A stretch of 14,397 nt of DNA from NCBI GenBank assembly GCA_910577095.1, contig CAJTLY010000025.1:1-14397 (forward strand). The letters are read 5' to 3'. Within the stretch, counting starts at the first letter, position 1. Each line of letters opens with the position of its first letter. Below are positions 1 to 7,548 of this stretch, one piece after another. The notes under the pieces are model-generated. The model saw nothing but the letters and a program-made list of their open reading frames with translations. It was not told where the DNA came from and did no database searches. The stretch comes from an uncultured Alphaproteobacteria bacterium. GTDB taxonomy: Bacteria > Pseudomonadota > Alphaproteobacteria > RF32 > CAG-239. The translations under genes were made by a program, and so were the position numbers.

Positions 1-78
1 TACGGTTGGGCGAACCACACCTTCGGCGACGACTACAAAGCCTCGACCTTCGGTTTGGGTTTAAGTTACAGCTGGTAG
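1..78 (+). CDS. C-terminal end of an outer-membrane beta-barrel protein (partial)
   Basis: An open frame enters from the left edge and ends at the TAG at 76-78, giving 25 residues. The visible tail alternates polar and hydrophobic residues and ends in Gly-Leu-Gly-Leu-Ser-Tyr-Ser-Trp. A final beta-strand closing on an aromatic residue is the usual signal recognised by the BAM complex in outer-membrane barrel proteins, although Phe is commoner than Trp at the last position. A strong terminator follows directly, so this is the last gene of its transcript. The family cannot be named from so short a piece; a porin, an OmpA/Omp25-like barrel or an autotransporter barrel are all possible. Confidence 0.6.
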   Translation, partial: YGWANHTFGDDYKASTFGLGLSYSW

Positions 79-87
79 TTTGAGCCA

Positions 88-134
88 AGCCCAAAAGAAC
101 GCCTCCGAGTTATGTCGGAGGCGTTTTTTGGGCT
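88..134 (+). terminator. Rho-independent terminator, long stem
   Basis: A GC-rich stem (CGCCTCCGA at 100-108 pairing with TCGGAGGCG at 115-123, loop of 6) is followed by six T. Pairing extends outwards through AGCCCAAAA and TTTTGGGCT with a single bulge, so the arms span about 88-134. It sits 10 bases after the stop of the barrel protein. The A-rich left arm means it could also work on the other strand. Confidence 0.9.
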
Positions 135-320
135 TTGAAGCATCTGATCGTTAACAATTTGGACGGTGTTTTTTAAAAAATCGATTTTAAGACGCTTTTT
201 TTGCCCATAGAAACGTTTTTATTATTTTTTAACTGGGCATAAGTTGCATAATTTTCTGTTTTAACCGGCGAAGTTTGTTATTATTCAGTCAGTAAAAAAT
301 AAATCAGATAAGGTATAAAA

Positions 321-3152
321 ATGACTGATGAAATCAATGAAGAAACGATTGTCGACAATGTTGTCGGCAGCCGTTCCGACATTACGCCGGTAGATGTTTC
401 GGAAGAAATGCGCCGGTCGTATCTCGACTATGCGATGAGCGTTATTGTTTCCCGTGCGTTGCCGGATGTTCGCGACGGCTTAAAACCGGTACACCGCCGG
501 ATTATTTATTCGATGTATGAAAACGGTTATGATTATAACCGTCCGTTCCGTAAATCCGCCCGTATCGTCGGTGACGTTTTGGGTAAATATCATCCCCACG
601 GCGACTCTTCGGTATATGAGGCAATGGTGCGGATGGCACAGCCGTTTTCGATGCGGGTGCCGATGATCGACGGGCAGGGCAACTTCGGTTCGATGGACGG
701 CGACAGTGCCGCGGCGATGCGTTATACAGAAGCCCGGCTGGCCAAAGTGGCGCATGCCCTGATCGAAGATATTGACAAAGACACGGTCGATTTTATGCCC
801 AACTATGACGAAAGCCTGCAGGAACCTTCGGTTTTGCCGGCGCGTTATCCCAACCTGCTGGTTAACGGTACCAACGGTATTGCCGTCGGTATGGCCACCA
901 ACATTCCGCCGCATAATCTGGGTGAAATTGTTTCGGCCTGCTGTGCCTATATTGACAATCCCGACATTACGATCGAAGAACTGATCAATTATGTTCCGGG
1001 TCCCGATTTTCCGACCGGCGGTCTGATCCTCGGATACGGCGGTGCCCGCTCGGCTTATTTTACCGGCCGCGGTTCGGTTATGATGCGTGCCAAATGTACG
1101 ATCGAAGAAATCAGAAAAGACAGGGAAGCGATCGTTGTTCACGAAATTCCCTATCAGGTTAACAAAGCCGCACTGGTGCAAAAAATTGCCGAATTGGTGA
1201 AAGAAAAACGGGTTGAAGGAATTTCTGACATTCGCGATGAGTCCGATCGTCAGGGCGTGCGCGTGGTGGTGGAAATCAAGCGCGATTTTCAGGCCGATGT
1301 GATTCTTAACCAGCTTTATAAATATACGCCGCTGCAAACCAGCTTTGGCATGAATATGCTGGCGATTAATTCGGGGCGCCCGATGATGATGAATTTGAAG
1401 GAAATCATTGCCGCGTTTATCGAATTCCGCGAAGAAGTGATCCGTCGCCGGACCATTTATGAACTGAACAAGGCGCGCGACCGTGCCCATACGTTGGTTG
1501 GTTTGGCCATTGCGGTCGAAAACCTCGATCCGGTGATTGAGTTGATCCGCAGCGCTCCCAACCCGCAAGAGGCTAAAGACGCTTTGCTTTCCAAGGCATG
1601 GCCCGCCGGTGACGTCGAACCGCTGGTTATTTTGATCGATGAACCGGACCGCAAGGTAGAGAACGGTTACTATCATCTTTCCGAAGCGCAGGCGAAAGCG
1701 ATTTTGGATCTCAAACTGCAAAGGTTGACCGGATTGGAACGTGACAAAATTCATCAGGAATTGATGAATTTGGGCGACGAAATCAAAGAGTGTTTGTCAA
1801 TTTTGAGCAGTCGCGAAAAATTATACGGCATTATGCGTGACGAGTTGGTGGAAATTAAAGATGAATATGCCACCCCGCGCCGCACCAAAATTGAGGACAT
1901 CGAATATGATCAGGATGTCGAGTCTCTGATTCAGCGTGAGGAAATGGTGGTGACGGTTACCGATGCCGGTTATATCAAACGGGTTCCGCTCAATGCCTAT
2001 AAGGCGCAAAAGCGCGGCGGCAAAGGAAAATCGGGTATGGCGACCAAAGAAGAAGATTTTGTATCGCGTTTGTTCGTGGCCAGTACCCATACGCCGGTTT
2101 TGTTCTTCTCCAGCAAAGGACTGGTTTATAAAATGAAAGTTTATAAGCTGCCGCTGGGATCGCCGACATCTAAAGGCAAGCCGTTTGTCAACCTGTTGCC
2201 GCTTGACGAAGGCGAAAATATTACCACGGTTCTCAAGTTGCCGGAAAACGAAGCCGAGTGCAAAGATTTGTCAATCATGTTTGCCACTGCCAGCGGCATG
2301 GTTCGTCGCAATTCGCTGATGGATTTTGTTAATGTTCAGTCAAACGGTAAAATTGCAATGAAGCTTGACGAAGGCGACAAATTGATGAATGTCCGCATTT
2401 GTCACGAAGACAATGATGTTATGTTGGCTACCCGGAGCGGTAAATGCATTCGTTTCCCGGTTACCGAAGTGCGCGTATTTGTCGGCCGCAATTCGGTCGG
2501 CGTCCGCGGAATTAAACTGGCTGACGGCGACGAGGTGATCTCGATGTCGATCCTCAATCACAGTGATGCCGGTGCGGAAGAACGTGACGAATATGCAAAA
2601 GTGGTTTCTGCAATCAAAAGAATGGAAGCGGAAGCCGGTGAGGGTGTTTGTATTTCGCCTGCCGATACCGGATTGCTTGAAAAGCTCTCGATTGAACAAT
2701 TTGTGAATATGCGTCGGAACGAACAATTTATTCTGACCGTCACTTCTACCGGGTACGGCAAACGATCTTCTTCTTACGAATACCGGGTAACCGGCCGCGG
2801 CGGCAGCGGTATTGCCAACATGGAAATGTCTGCCCGCAACAAAGAAGTGGTCAGTTCGTTCCCGATTGAAGACGACAATCAGATCATGATGGTAACCGAC
2901 GGCGGCAAACTGATCCGCATGCCGGTGGAAGATATCCGTATTGCCGGTCGCAAAACTCAGGGTGTCATCCTGTTCCGAACCGCCGAAAACGAACGGGTGG
3001 TTTCCGTTACCTGGCTGGATGCCGATGCCGAAGACGAGGAAGAGTTGGAAGAAGAAACCGGCTCCGAGGTATTGGGTGAGAGTGTTGCCGATGCGGATGA
3101 CAGTTTGTCCGATCAGGTCAGTGAACCCGAAACCGAAAGTGACGATGCGTAA
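321..3152 (+). CDS. gyrA: DNA gyrase subunit A
   Basis: Breakage-reunion subunit of DNA gyrase, which with GyrB introduces negative supercoils using ATP. The N-terminal catalytic domain carries the active-site Tyr135 in AAMRYTE (E. coli Tyr122). The quinolone-determining segment reads HPHGDSSVYE at residues 91-100: Ser at the E. coli Ser83 position and Glu at the Asp87 position, a combination natural in many bacteria. The GyrA box QKRGGKG lies at residues 563-569 at the start of the DNA-wrapping beta-pinwheel domain, so this is GyrA and not ParC. At 943 residues it is longer than E. coli GyrA (875). The extra length is a short N-terminal extension, a charged insertion around residues 745-800 of the type seen in alphaproteobacteria, and a strongly acidic tail of about 45 residues. 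The ATG has AAGG seven bases upstream. It stands alone between two terminators. Confidence 0.98.
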   Translation: MTDEINEETIVDNVVGSRSDITPVDVSEEMRRSYLDYAMSVIVSRALPDVRDGLKPVHRRIIYSMYENGYDYNRPFRKSARIVGDVLGKYHPHGDSSVYEAMVRMAQPFSMRVPMIDGQGNFGSMDGDSAAAMRYTEARLAKVAHALIEDIDKDTVDFMPNYDESLQEPSVLPARYPNLLVNGTNGIAVGMATNIPPHNLGEIVSACCAYIDNPDITIEELINYVPGPDFPTGGLILGYGGARSAYFTGRGSVMMRAKCTIEEIRKDREAIVVHEIPYQVNKAALVQKIAELVKEKRVEGISDIRDESDRQGVRVVVEIKRDFQADVILNQLYKYTPLQTSFGMNMLAINSGRPMMMNLKEIIAAFIEFREEVIRRRTIYELNKARDRAHTLVGLAIAVENLDPVIELIRSAPNPQEAKDALLSKAWPAGDVEPLVILIDEPDRKVENGYYHLSEAQAKAILDLKLQRLTGLERDKIHQELMNLGDEIKECLSILSSREKLYGIMRDELVEIKDEYATPRRTKIEDIEYDQDVESLIQREEMVVTVTDAGYIKRVPLNAYKAQKRGGKGKSGMATKEEDFVSRLFVASTHTPVLFFSSKGLVYKMKVYKLPLGSPTSKGKPFVNLLPLDEGENITTVLKLPENEAECKDLSIMFATASGMVRRNSLMDFVNVQSNGKIAMKLDEGDKLMNVRICHEDNDVMLATRSGKCIRFPVTEVRVFVGRNSVGVRGIKLADGDEVISMSILNHSDAGAEERDEYAKVVSAIKRMEAEAGEGVCISPADTGLLEKLSIEQFVNMRRNEQFILTVTSTGYGKRSSSYEYRVTGRGGSGIANMEMSARNKEVVSSFPIEDDNQIMMVTDGGKLIRMPVEDIRIAGRKTQGVILFRTAENERVVSVTWLDADAEDEEELEEETGSEVLGESVADADDSLSDQVSEPETESDDA

Positions 3153-3174
3153 GCATCCGGCTTGCAACATGATA

Positions 3175-3204
3175 AAAACCGGGGTTAAAACGCCCCGGTT
3201 TTTT
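3175..3204 (+). terminator. Rho-independent terminator of gyrA
   Basis: AAAACCGGGG (3175-3184) pairs with CCCCGGTTTT (3193-3202) around an 8-base loop and runs into further T. It starts 23 bases after the gyrA stop codon. Confidence 0.93.
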
Positions 3205-3247
3205 ACAATTTGGATAATGCCGTTTTATAAAAAAACGTTTTTAGGGG

Positions 3248-3276
3248 TTGCAATTAATTTTTGAGTGTGTTATAGC
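3248..3276 (+). promoter_or_regulatory. Possible sigma-70 promoter for an intergenic RNA
   Basis: TTGCAA at 3248-3253, a 17-base spacer and TATAGC at 3271-3276. A transcript would start near 3283 and could run to the terminator at 3518-3544. Other AT-rich boxes lie close by (TTGACA at 3279-3284, TATAAT at 3313-3318) but not at a proper spacing from each other. The region is very AT-rich, so chance matches are likely. Confidence 0.3.
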
Positions 3277-3282
3277 ATTTGA

Positions 3283-3544
3283 CATAAAATAATTATTTGT
3301 CGAATTAGTATATATAATAAGACAAAAGTTAAGCGTTCTTTGAAATGCAGATCTTGAAATATACGGCCAACGAACAATTTGCGGCATGCGGATTTTTTTC
3401 GGATTCTTCGCTTAGCGAAAACCGTCTTTAATCGATGCGAGTACCATGTTCCGAAAACGGAAAAAGGGTCTAAGTCGCCGTTACAAGTAAAGATCGAACT
3501 AAAACCTTTTGGTTTTAAGCAGATAATTTTATTATCTGCTTTTT
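3283..3544 (+). ncRNA. Candidate structured small RNA of unknown type
   Basis: This stretch has no convincing gene but contains a run of short stem-loops on the plus strand. TTCGC/GCGAA lies at 3407-3419 with a 3-base loop, TTCCG/CGGAA at 3449-3462 with an AAAA loop, and AAAACC/GGTTTT at 3501-3516. The series ends in a clear terminator hairpin at 3518-3544. A possible promoter lies just upstream. No match to tmRNA, SRP RNA, RNase P RNA or a riboswitch was recognised. The 5' end is a guess from the promoter, and only the 3' end is reasonably defined. Confidence 0.35.
3518..3544 (+). terminator. Rho-independent terminator in the gyrA-lpxK intergenic region
   Basis: AGCAGATAAT (3518-3527) pairs perfectly with ATTATCTGCT (3531-3540) around a TTT loop, followed by T. 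No gene precedes it, which implies a non-coding transcript ending here. Confidence 0.7.
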
Positions 3545-3618
3545 CTCGAAAAATCATTGAACCTATATAAAACGCGCTCCTCTGTTCTGTGCCAAAAAAT
3601 AAGAGGGATTGTCGCGGG

Positions 3619-3648
3619 CTCTGCTGTTGTGAAACAGCAGAGTTTTTT
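3619..3648 (+). terminator. Rho-independent terminator, first of a similar pair
   Basis: CTCTGCTGTT (3619-3628) pairs with AACAGCAGAG (3633-3642) around a 4-base loop, followed by six T. No gene ends just upstream. The stretch 3575-3618 contains a weaker outer pairing (CGCG and CCTCT with AGAGG and CGCG), so a second short RNA from about 3570 to 3648 is possible. Confidence 0.8.
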
Positions 3649-3709
3649 GTCGCCTGACCGGCCGGTAAAATATTATCGGACACTATAAATTATTATAAAA
3701 ATCTTTCTT

Positions 3710-3859
3710 ATGGAAAAAAAATTGATTTTGAAACAGCAGGAGATTTTGCGGGAAGATCTGTTTGAGGGGATAATATCTTTTCAGCAGTTTGAACAGGCCG
3801 ACCTCGCTTTGCGAAAAAAGCTTGAGCGTTGTTCTGCCGACAACGATGAAAAAGAGTGA
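3710..3859 (+). CDS. Possible small protein, 49 residues, unknown
   Basis: ATG at 3710 opens a 49-codon frame ending in TGA at 3857-3859. The product is mostly charged and helix-forming: a lysine-rich start, a middle segment with FEGIISFQQFEQADLALRKK, then an acidic end with a single Cys at residue 41. No signal peptide or membrane segment is seen and no family is recognised. In favour of a real gene: amphipathic composition, common codons, and a terminator hairpin 62 bases downstream. Against it: no convincing ribosome binding site before the ATG. It lies alone between two terminators that share flanking sequence. Confidence 0.35.
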   Translation: MEKKLILKQQEILREDLFEGIISFQQFEQADLALRKKLERCSADNDEKE

Positions 3860-3920
3860 CCGTTTTTTCTGTTTCCTTTCTCTCCCGCCGGCAGTAAAAA
3901 CTGTCGATGTTTTTATGAAA

Positions 3921-3948
3921 AAACCTCTCTGTTGCGGAGAGGTTTTTT
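3921..3948 (+). terminator. Rho-independent terminator, second of a similar pair
   Basis: AAACCTCTC (3921-3929) pairs with GAGAGGTTT (3937-3945) around a 7-base loop, with a T tract 3943-3948. It may end the transcript of the possible 49-codon gene. The bases after it (TTTTTTGTCACCTGA) nearly repeat those after the hairpin at 3619-3648. Confidence 0.82.
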
Positions 3949-4013
3949 GTCACCTGAAAAATCGGGTTAAATATACGGTTTCACATCAGACCGTTCATGG
4001 ATACCCGTCAATG

Positions 4014-4048
4014 AAAAACCCCGCGTTTGACGCGGGGGTTACTTTTTT
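4014..4048. terminator. Bidirectional terminator, ends the lipid A operon
   Basis: AACCCCGCGT (4017-4026) pairs with ACGCGGGGGTT (4030-4040; one extra G). On the minus strand the stem is followed by five T (plus-strand A at 4014-4018), placing it after the 60-residue gene that ends at 4121. On the plus strand there is a T tract at 4043-4048, so it may work both ways. Confidence 0.8.
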
Positions 4049-4120
4049 ACCTAAAAAATTAGGGTTGGATACGACGTGTGTCAAACTGAGAGCATCATTT
4101 TCGGCGAGAAAAGAAAAGTC

Positions 4121-4303
4121 CTAATAATCGTCGCGTTCCGGCTTGGTCATTTTTTTGCGGTTATATTTGGTTTGGGGAGTCGGCGTATTATGGCTTGTAA
4201 ACGGTTTGCCGTTGTGGTCCTCAATTTCTTCTTCCCTGCTGCCGCGGTGGTAAGCAGCCAGTTTTTCGCGCAGTTCCTGCATTTCCTTTTTAGATTTTTT
4301 CAT
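4121..4303 (-). CDS. Small highly charged protein, 60 residues, unknown
   Basis: Start chosen at the ATG complementary to 4301-4303 because AGGAG sits seven bases upstream of it. The frame stays open further upstream, but without a comparable ribosome binding site. The product is a 60-residue soluble protein. A lysine/glutamate-rich helix of about 20 residues (KKSKKEMQELREKLAAYHRG) is followed by a polar, Thr/Asn/Pro/Lys-rich tail likely to be disordered, ending in RDDY. It has no Cys, membrane segment or signal peptide. It is the last gene of the lipid A operon, 53 bases after lpxK and before a strong terminator, so it is probably co-transcribed. It does not resemble DUF2093, a small protein I recall near lpxK in other alphaproteobacteria. 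Function unknown. Confidence 0.75.
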   Translation of the reverse strand: MKKSKKEMQELREKLAAYHRGSREEEIEDHNGKPFTSHNTPTPQTKYNRKKMTKPERDDY

Positions 4304-4356
4304 GTTTTTTCTCCTAAAATAAATTTGATCTCTGTCGTTTCTTGAGACGGCAAAAA

Positions 4357-5334
4357 TCAAATTTCCGCTGCCGTTTTTAACGGCATGTTGTTGTTGATAA
4401 AACGTTTCAATTCTTTTTCATCGTCCCAGGCAATTTTAATTTCCAACACTTTAAAGTGATGTTGCACGGACGAAGGGATTTTAACAAAATCTTTGGCAGT
4501 GGTGATCAGTTCGGCATCGGTCAGCCATGCACGATCAATCAAATCCTGCAGTTCGGCTTCGGAATAATTGTGATGATCCGGAAAGTCTATGGTTTCGGCC
4601 GGCTCAATACCGTTTTCGCGCAGGGAGGCGTAAAACTTTTCCGGTCGGCCGATGCCGGCAAAAGCGATAACCTTGCTTCCGGAAAGGGGAGGTAATTCAG
4701 CCGTCATGCGAGCATAAAAAATCGGCAGTCCCTGCAATTTTGCGGACAAACGATGACGATCGTTGCCGATAATAACGGCGGCCGACGCCCGTTTGAGGCC
4801 GTTGCCCAATTCTTCCCGCAACGGTCCGGCCGGAACCGGATAACCGTTTCCGATGCCGAATTCTCCGTCAAAAACAAGCAGACTGATATCTTTATAAAGT
4901 CCCGGATTTTGGAAACCGTCATCCATAATAACAACGTCGGCACCTTCGGCAACGGCGCGCACGGCGGCCTGATAACGGTCGGGATTGATGCTTACCGGTC
5001 CCTGTCCGGCCAACAGCAGCGGTTCGTCCCCTACTTGCCGCGCCGTATGTTTTTCGCGGTCGACAATAACACCGCTCAGATTTCCTCCGTATCCGCGCGA
5101 GACAAAGGCCGGATTGTAACCGCATTGTCTGAGCAGCGTTGCCATGGCAGCCGCAACCGGGGTCTTTCCGGTTCCGCCGGCGGTCAGATTGCCGATGCAT
5201 ATAACCGGCACATTTGTTTTTTGCGGCTGTTTCAAACGCAAACGCAGGGCGGTAGCGGCAGAATACAGTTTTCCGACCGGCAGCAACAGCCGGGCGGTCA
5301 GACTTTGCTTGTTCCAATAGGAAGGGGTTTTCAT
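4357..5334 (-). CDS. lpxK: Tetraacyldisaccharide 4'-kinase
   Basis: Phosphorylates the 4' position of the lipid A disaccharide precursor with ATP, giving lipid IVA at the inner face of the cytoplasmic membrane. The 325-residue length is typical. Visible family motifs are IGNLTAGGTGKTP (residues 47-59, the Walker A P-loop), SRGYGG (79-84), MDDGFQN (137-143), GIGRPEKF (227-234), DHHNYS (253-258) and TTAKDFVK (278-285). The N-terminal segment around residues 10-32 is hydrophobic and basic, fitting the membrane-associated start of this enzyme. Its ATG overlaps the waaA stop in an ATGA arrangement, so translation is likely coupled to waaA. Making its substrate needs LpxA/C/D/H or I/B, none of which is in the window. 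Confidence 0.97.
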   Translation of the reverse strand: MKTPSYWNKQSLTARLLLPVGKLYSAATALRLRLKQPQKTNVPVICIGNLTAGGTGKTPVAAAMATLLRQCGYNPAFVSRGYGGNLSGVIVDREKHTARQVGDEPLLLAGQGPVSINPDRYQAAVRAVAEGADVVIMDDGFQNPGLYKDISLLVFDGEFGIGNGYPVPAGPLREELGNGLKRASAAVIIGNDRHRLSAKLQGLPIFYARMTAELPPLSGSKVIAFAGIGRPEKFYASLRENGIEPAETIDFPDHHNYSEAELQDLIDRAWLTDAELITTAKDFVKIPSSVQHHFKVLEIKIAWDDEKELKRFINNNMPLKTAAEI

Positions 5335-6599
5335 GAGTGAATATATCCTTTGACTTTGTCCATAATGCCGTCAAGAACTTTTGCCTCTGAGGTTGCCCAG
5401 TTGTAAGCCAGCGACCGTTTGGCTTCCATCAGCTCTTTATGGCTGAGCAGTTGTCTGACGGTTTCCGTCAGTTCCAATACGTCGTTTACCTGAATGACCG
5501 CATCGGCTTTTTTGGCACGGTTCATGGCGTCGGTAAAGTTATGCATATGCGGGCCGACAACAACGGCATCGCGGCAGCGCGAAGGCTCCATGAAGTTCTG
5601 GCCGCCGTGTGGGATAAGAGAACCGCCGATAAAGACCAACGGACAAATTCCGTACCAAAGTCCCATTTCGCCAATAGTGTTGGCAATATAAACGTCGGTG
5701 TCAGCCTTAATCGGTTCGTCATTTGAACGCAGAGAAACTTTTAAGCCCAGTTCTTTTTGCAGCCGTTGCTGAATTTCAGGGCCGCGATGCGGGTGTCGCG
5801 GAGCGATGATCAGCAGCAGGTCGGGAAAATCTTTTTTGAGTTCGTTGTGAAAACGGGCAATTTTGAATTCTTCATCGTCATGGGTAGAACTAGCCAACCA
5901 TAAAGTGCGACCGTTGATCTGCTTAAGCAGTACGGCTTTCTTTTCCTCATCGACCGGCAGCGGCGTTCCGGCATATTTAAGATTGCCGAGACAAGTGGCT
6001 TCTTTGGCACCGAGAACTTTTAAGCGATAGGCATCTTCGTCCGATTGTCCGAGACAGGTGGTAAAACAGTCAAGCAGTTCTTTACAGATGAAGTCGAATT
6101 GCTGCCAGCGTTTGAAAGATTTGTTGGAAATCCGTCCGTTGACCAACAGCAGCGGAATGTTTTTGCGTTTAATTCCGGACAACATTGCCGGCCATAAGTC
6201 CGACTCAAACCATAACACCAAATCGGGGTGCCAGTGTTTGATAAAGCGGGTGGTAAATACCGGATTGTCAATCGGGATATATTGATGAAAGGCGCGTTCG
6301 GGCAACCGTTTTCCCATCAGTTCGGCCGAAGTTGTGGTTCCGGTGGTTACCATGACGTGAGCTTGCGGATAAGTTTCCAGCAAACGATTGATCAGCGGCA
6401 GCATTGAAAGAGATTCGCCGACCGAAGCGCCGTGAAACCAAAACAGCTTTCCTTCCGGACGTTGTAAAACCGGACGCCCGATTCTTTCGTTAAAGCGCTT
6501 GAGGTCTTCTTTGCCGCGTTCTTTGCGTTTTTTGATGTAACGGCTGATAACCAGGGGATATAAAACACGAATAAGGGTATTGTAAATTTTGATAAACAT
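5331..6599 (-). CDS. waaA: 3-deoxy-D-manno-octulosonic acid (Kdo) transferase
   Basis: Transfers Kdo from CMP-Kdo to lipid IVA, the step after LpxK, at the cytoplasmic face of the inner membrane. The 422-residue length fits the family (GT30). An N-terminal hydrophobic anchor (about residues 5-21) is followed by the acceptor domain with FHGASVGES at 55-63, whose Glu62 matches the catalytic Glu of characterised WaaA proteins. ESDLWP is at 132-137. In the nucleotide-sugar domain are GNLKYA (205-210), APRHP (266-270) and the GGSLIPHGGQNFMEP signature (325-339). Its ATG shares one base with the stop of the upstream acyltransferase gene (TAATG) and its own stop overlaps the lpxK start, a tightly coupled operon. 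Whether it adds one or two Kdo residues cannot be read from sequence. Confidence 0.97.
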   Translation of the reverse strand: MFIKIYNTLIRVLYPLVISRYIKKRKERGKEDLKRFNERIGRPVLQRPEGKLFWFHGASVGESLSMLPLINRLLETYPQAHVMVTTGTTTSAELMGKRLPERAFHQYIPIDNPVFTTRFIKHWHPDLVLWFESDLWPAMLSGIKRKNIPLLLVNGRISNKSFKRWQQFDFICKELLDCFTTCLGQSDEDAYRLKVLGAKEATCLGNLKYAGTPLPVDEEKKAVLLKQINGRTLWLASSTHDDEEFKIARFHNELKKDFPDLLLIIAPRHPHRGPEIQQRLQKELGLKVSLRSNDEPIKADTDVYIANTIGEMGLWYGICPLVFIGGSLIPHGGQNFMEPSRCRDAVVVGPHMHNFTDAMNRAKKADAVIQVNDVLELTETVRQLLSHKELMEAKRSLAYNWATSEAKVLDGIMDKVKGYIHS

Positions 6600-7360
6600 T
6601 AGTTCTTCTCTGATTTGTCGGGATAGCGTTTCGATTTTGCACTGACGCCGGGTTCAATTTTAGGCAGTCCGAAGCGTCGGTCAGCTTTAAAAGTTAAATT
6701 GTTCATATCGTTTTCGATTTCCTGACGATATTTTTCCAAATCTTCGTCAGAAGCATCGGCCGGTATGTAGTACGGTTTGGTAATATGTAAAATTCCGCGG
6801 CAGAACGGCGGCGGCAGCAACATCGCGTCCCAGCTTTTTGCAATCAGCGAATGTTCGATGCTGTAAGTGGCGCCGAAAATTGGTTTGCCCGATTTGCGCG
6901 CAAAGTAGAGCGGGCTGATGCTCATTTTCATCCGCGGTCCGCGCGGCCCGTCCGGTATAATGGCGACGGCAGTGTCGTTTTGCAGCGAATGCAGCAGGGC
7001 CAGAGCGGCGGACTGGGCGCCGTTGGTCGATGATCCGCCGATGGTGCCGAAACCGTACTTTTCCAAAAAGCCGGCAATAATTCTTCCGTCTTTGTGCAAA
7101 GATACCAGAGCTTTAAGCGGCCGTTGCCGGTTCCAAAAATGCGGAATCATCATCGCGCGGCCGTGCCAGATGACCAGAATGATTGCTTTGTCCTGATGCC
7201 AAACCTGATACAGCTGGTTCATGCCGAAGACGTCCCAGCGGGTTGTTTTGCCGACCCAACGGGAGTAATAATACATAATGATGCTGAGCAGGCTGATAAA
7301 GCGCGGATGTTTGGTAATGTCTTTGAAAAAATTTTTTAATTTTTTCAACAAATTTTTCAT
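6599..7360 (-). CDS. Lysophospholipid acyltransferase family protein (DUF374)
   Basis: A 253-residue member of the DUF374 family, related to glycerolipid and lipid A acyltransferases. It probably acylates a lipid at the inner membrane; the substrate is not established. Motifs are IWHGR (64-68, in place of the classical HxxxxD), SLHKDG (87-92), GGSSTNG (108-114) and PDGPRGPR (136-143). A hydrophobic segment at about residues 21-31 may anchor it. I chose the ATG complementary to 7358-7360 because it has AAGGGG six bases upstream and the protein then starts like other family members, with a lysine-rich amphipathic helix. The frame stays open for 42 more codons to an ATG at 7486 that has no ribosome binding site. 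It leads the operon with waaA and lpxK, an order I associate with alphaproteobacteria, which suggests a role in outer-membrane lipid assembly. Confidence 0.9.
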   Translation of the reverse strand: MKNLLKKLKNFFKDITKHPRFISLLSIIMYYYSRWVGKTTRWDVFGMNQLYQVWHQDKAIILVIWHGRAMMIPHFWNRQRPLKALVSLHKDGRIIAGFLEKYGFGTIGGSSTNGAQSAALALLHSLQNDTAVAIIPDGPRGPRMKMSISPLYFARKSGKPIFGATYSIEHSLIAKSWDAMLLPPPFCRGILHITKPYYIPADASDEDLEKYRQEIENDMNNLTFKADRRFGLPKIEPGVSAKSKRYPDKSEKN

Positions 7361-7548
7361 TTCATTCCCCTTGCCGACCGTACCGAAACGGGTTGTTTGC
7401 CCAAACGGGCCGGTCATATAAAAGTCTGTATGCATTTTGCGCTGATTTGCCGCGATGGATGCAACTGAATAATCAGGCAATTTCATTTGTATTTTTGATA
7501 TAACATATTTTTAACAAAAACTAAAGAATTTAAATACTTATTAAGAAC

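Noticed and set aside
480..1754. Long open frame (424 codons) on the minus strand inside gyrA
   Set aside because: It lies fully antisense to an unmistakable gyrA. The translation is rich in His, Arg, Asn and Phe, as expected for the antisense of this codon use, and has no recognisable domain.
2340..3170. 276-codon minus-strand frame over the 3' half of gyrA
   Set aside because: Antisense shadow of gyrA with the same His/Phe/Asn-rich composition and no motif.
3279..3318. TTGACA (3279-3284) with TATAAT (3313-3318) as one promoter
   Set aside because: The spacer would be 28 bases, too long for sigma-70. TTGCAA/TATAGC at 3248-3276 has a 17-base spacer.
3270..3683. 137-codon minus-strand frame in the gyrA-lpxK intergenic region
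   Set aside because: No ribosome binding site, crosses two plus-strand terminator hairpins and has no recognisable features. The stem-loops fit a non-coding RNA region better.
3789..4124. 111-codon plus-strand frame running to 4124
   Set aside because: It overlaps the terminator hairpins at 3921-3948 and 4014-4048 and translates their stems; not plausible as a gene.
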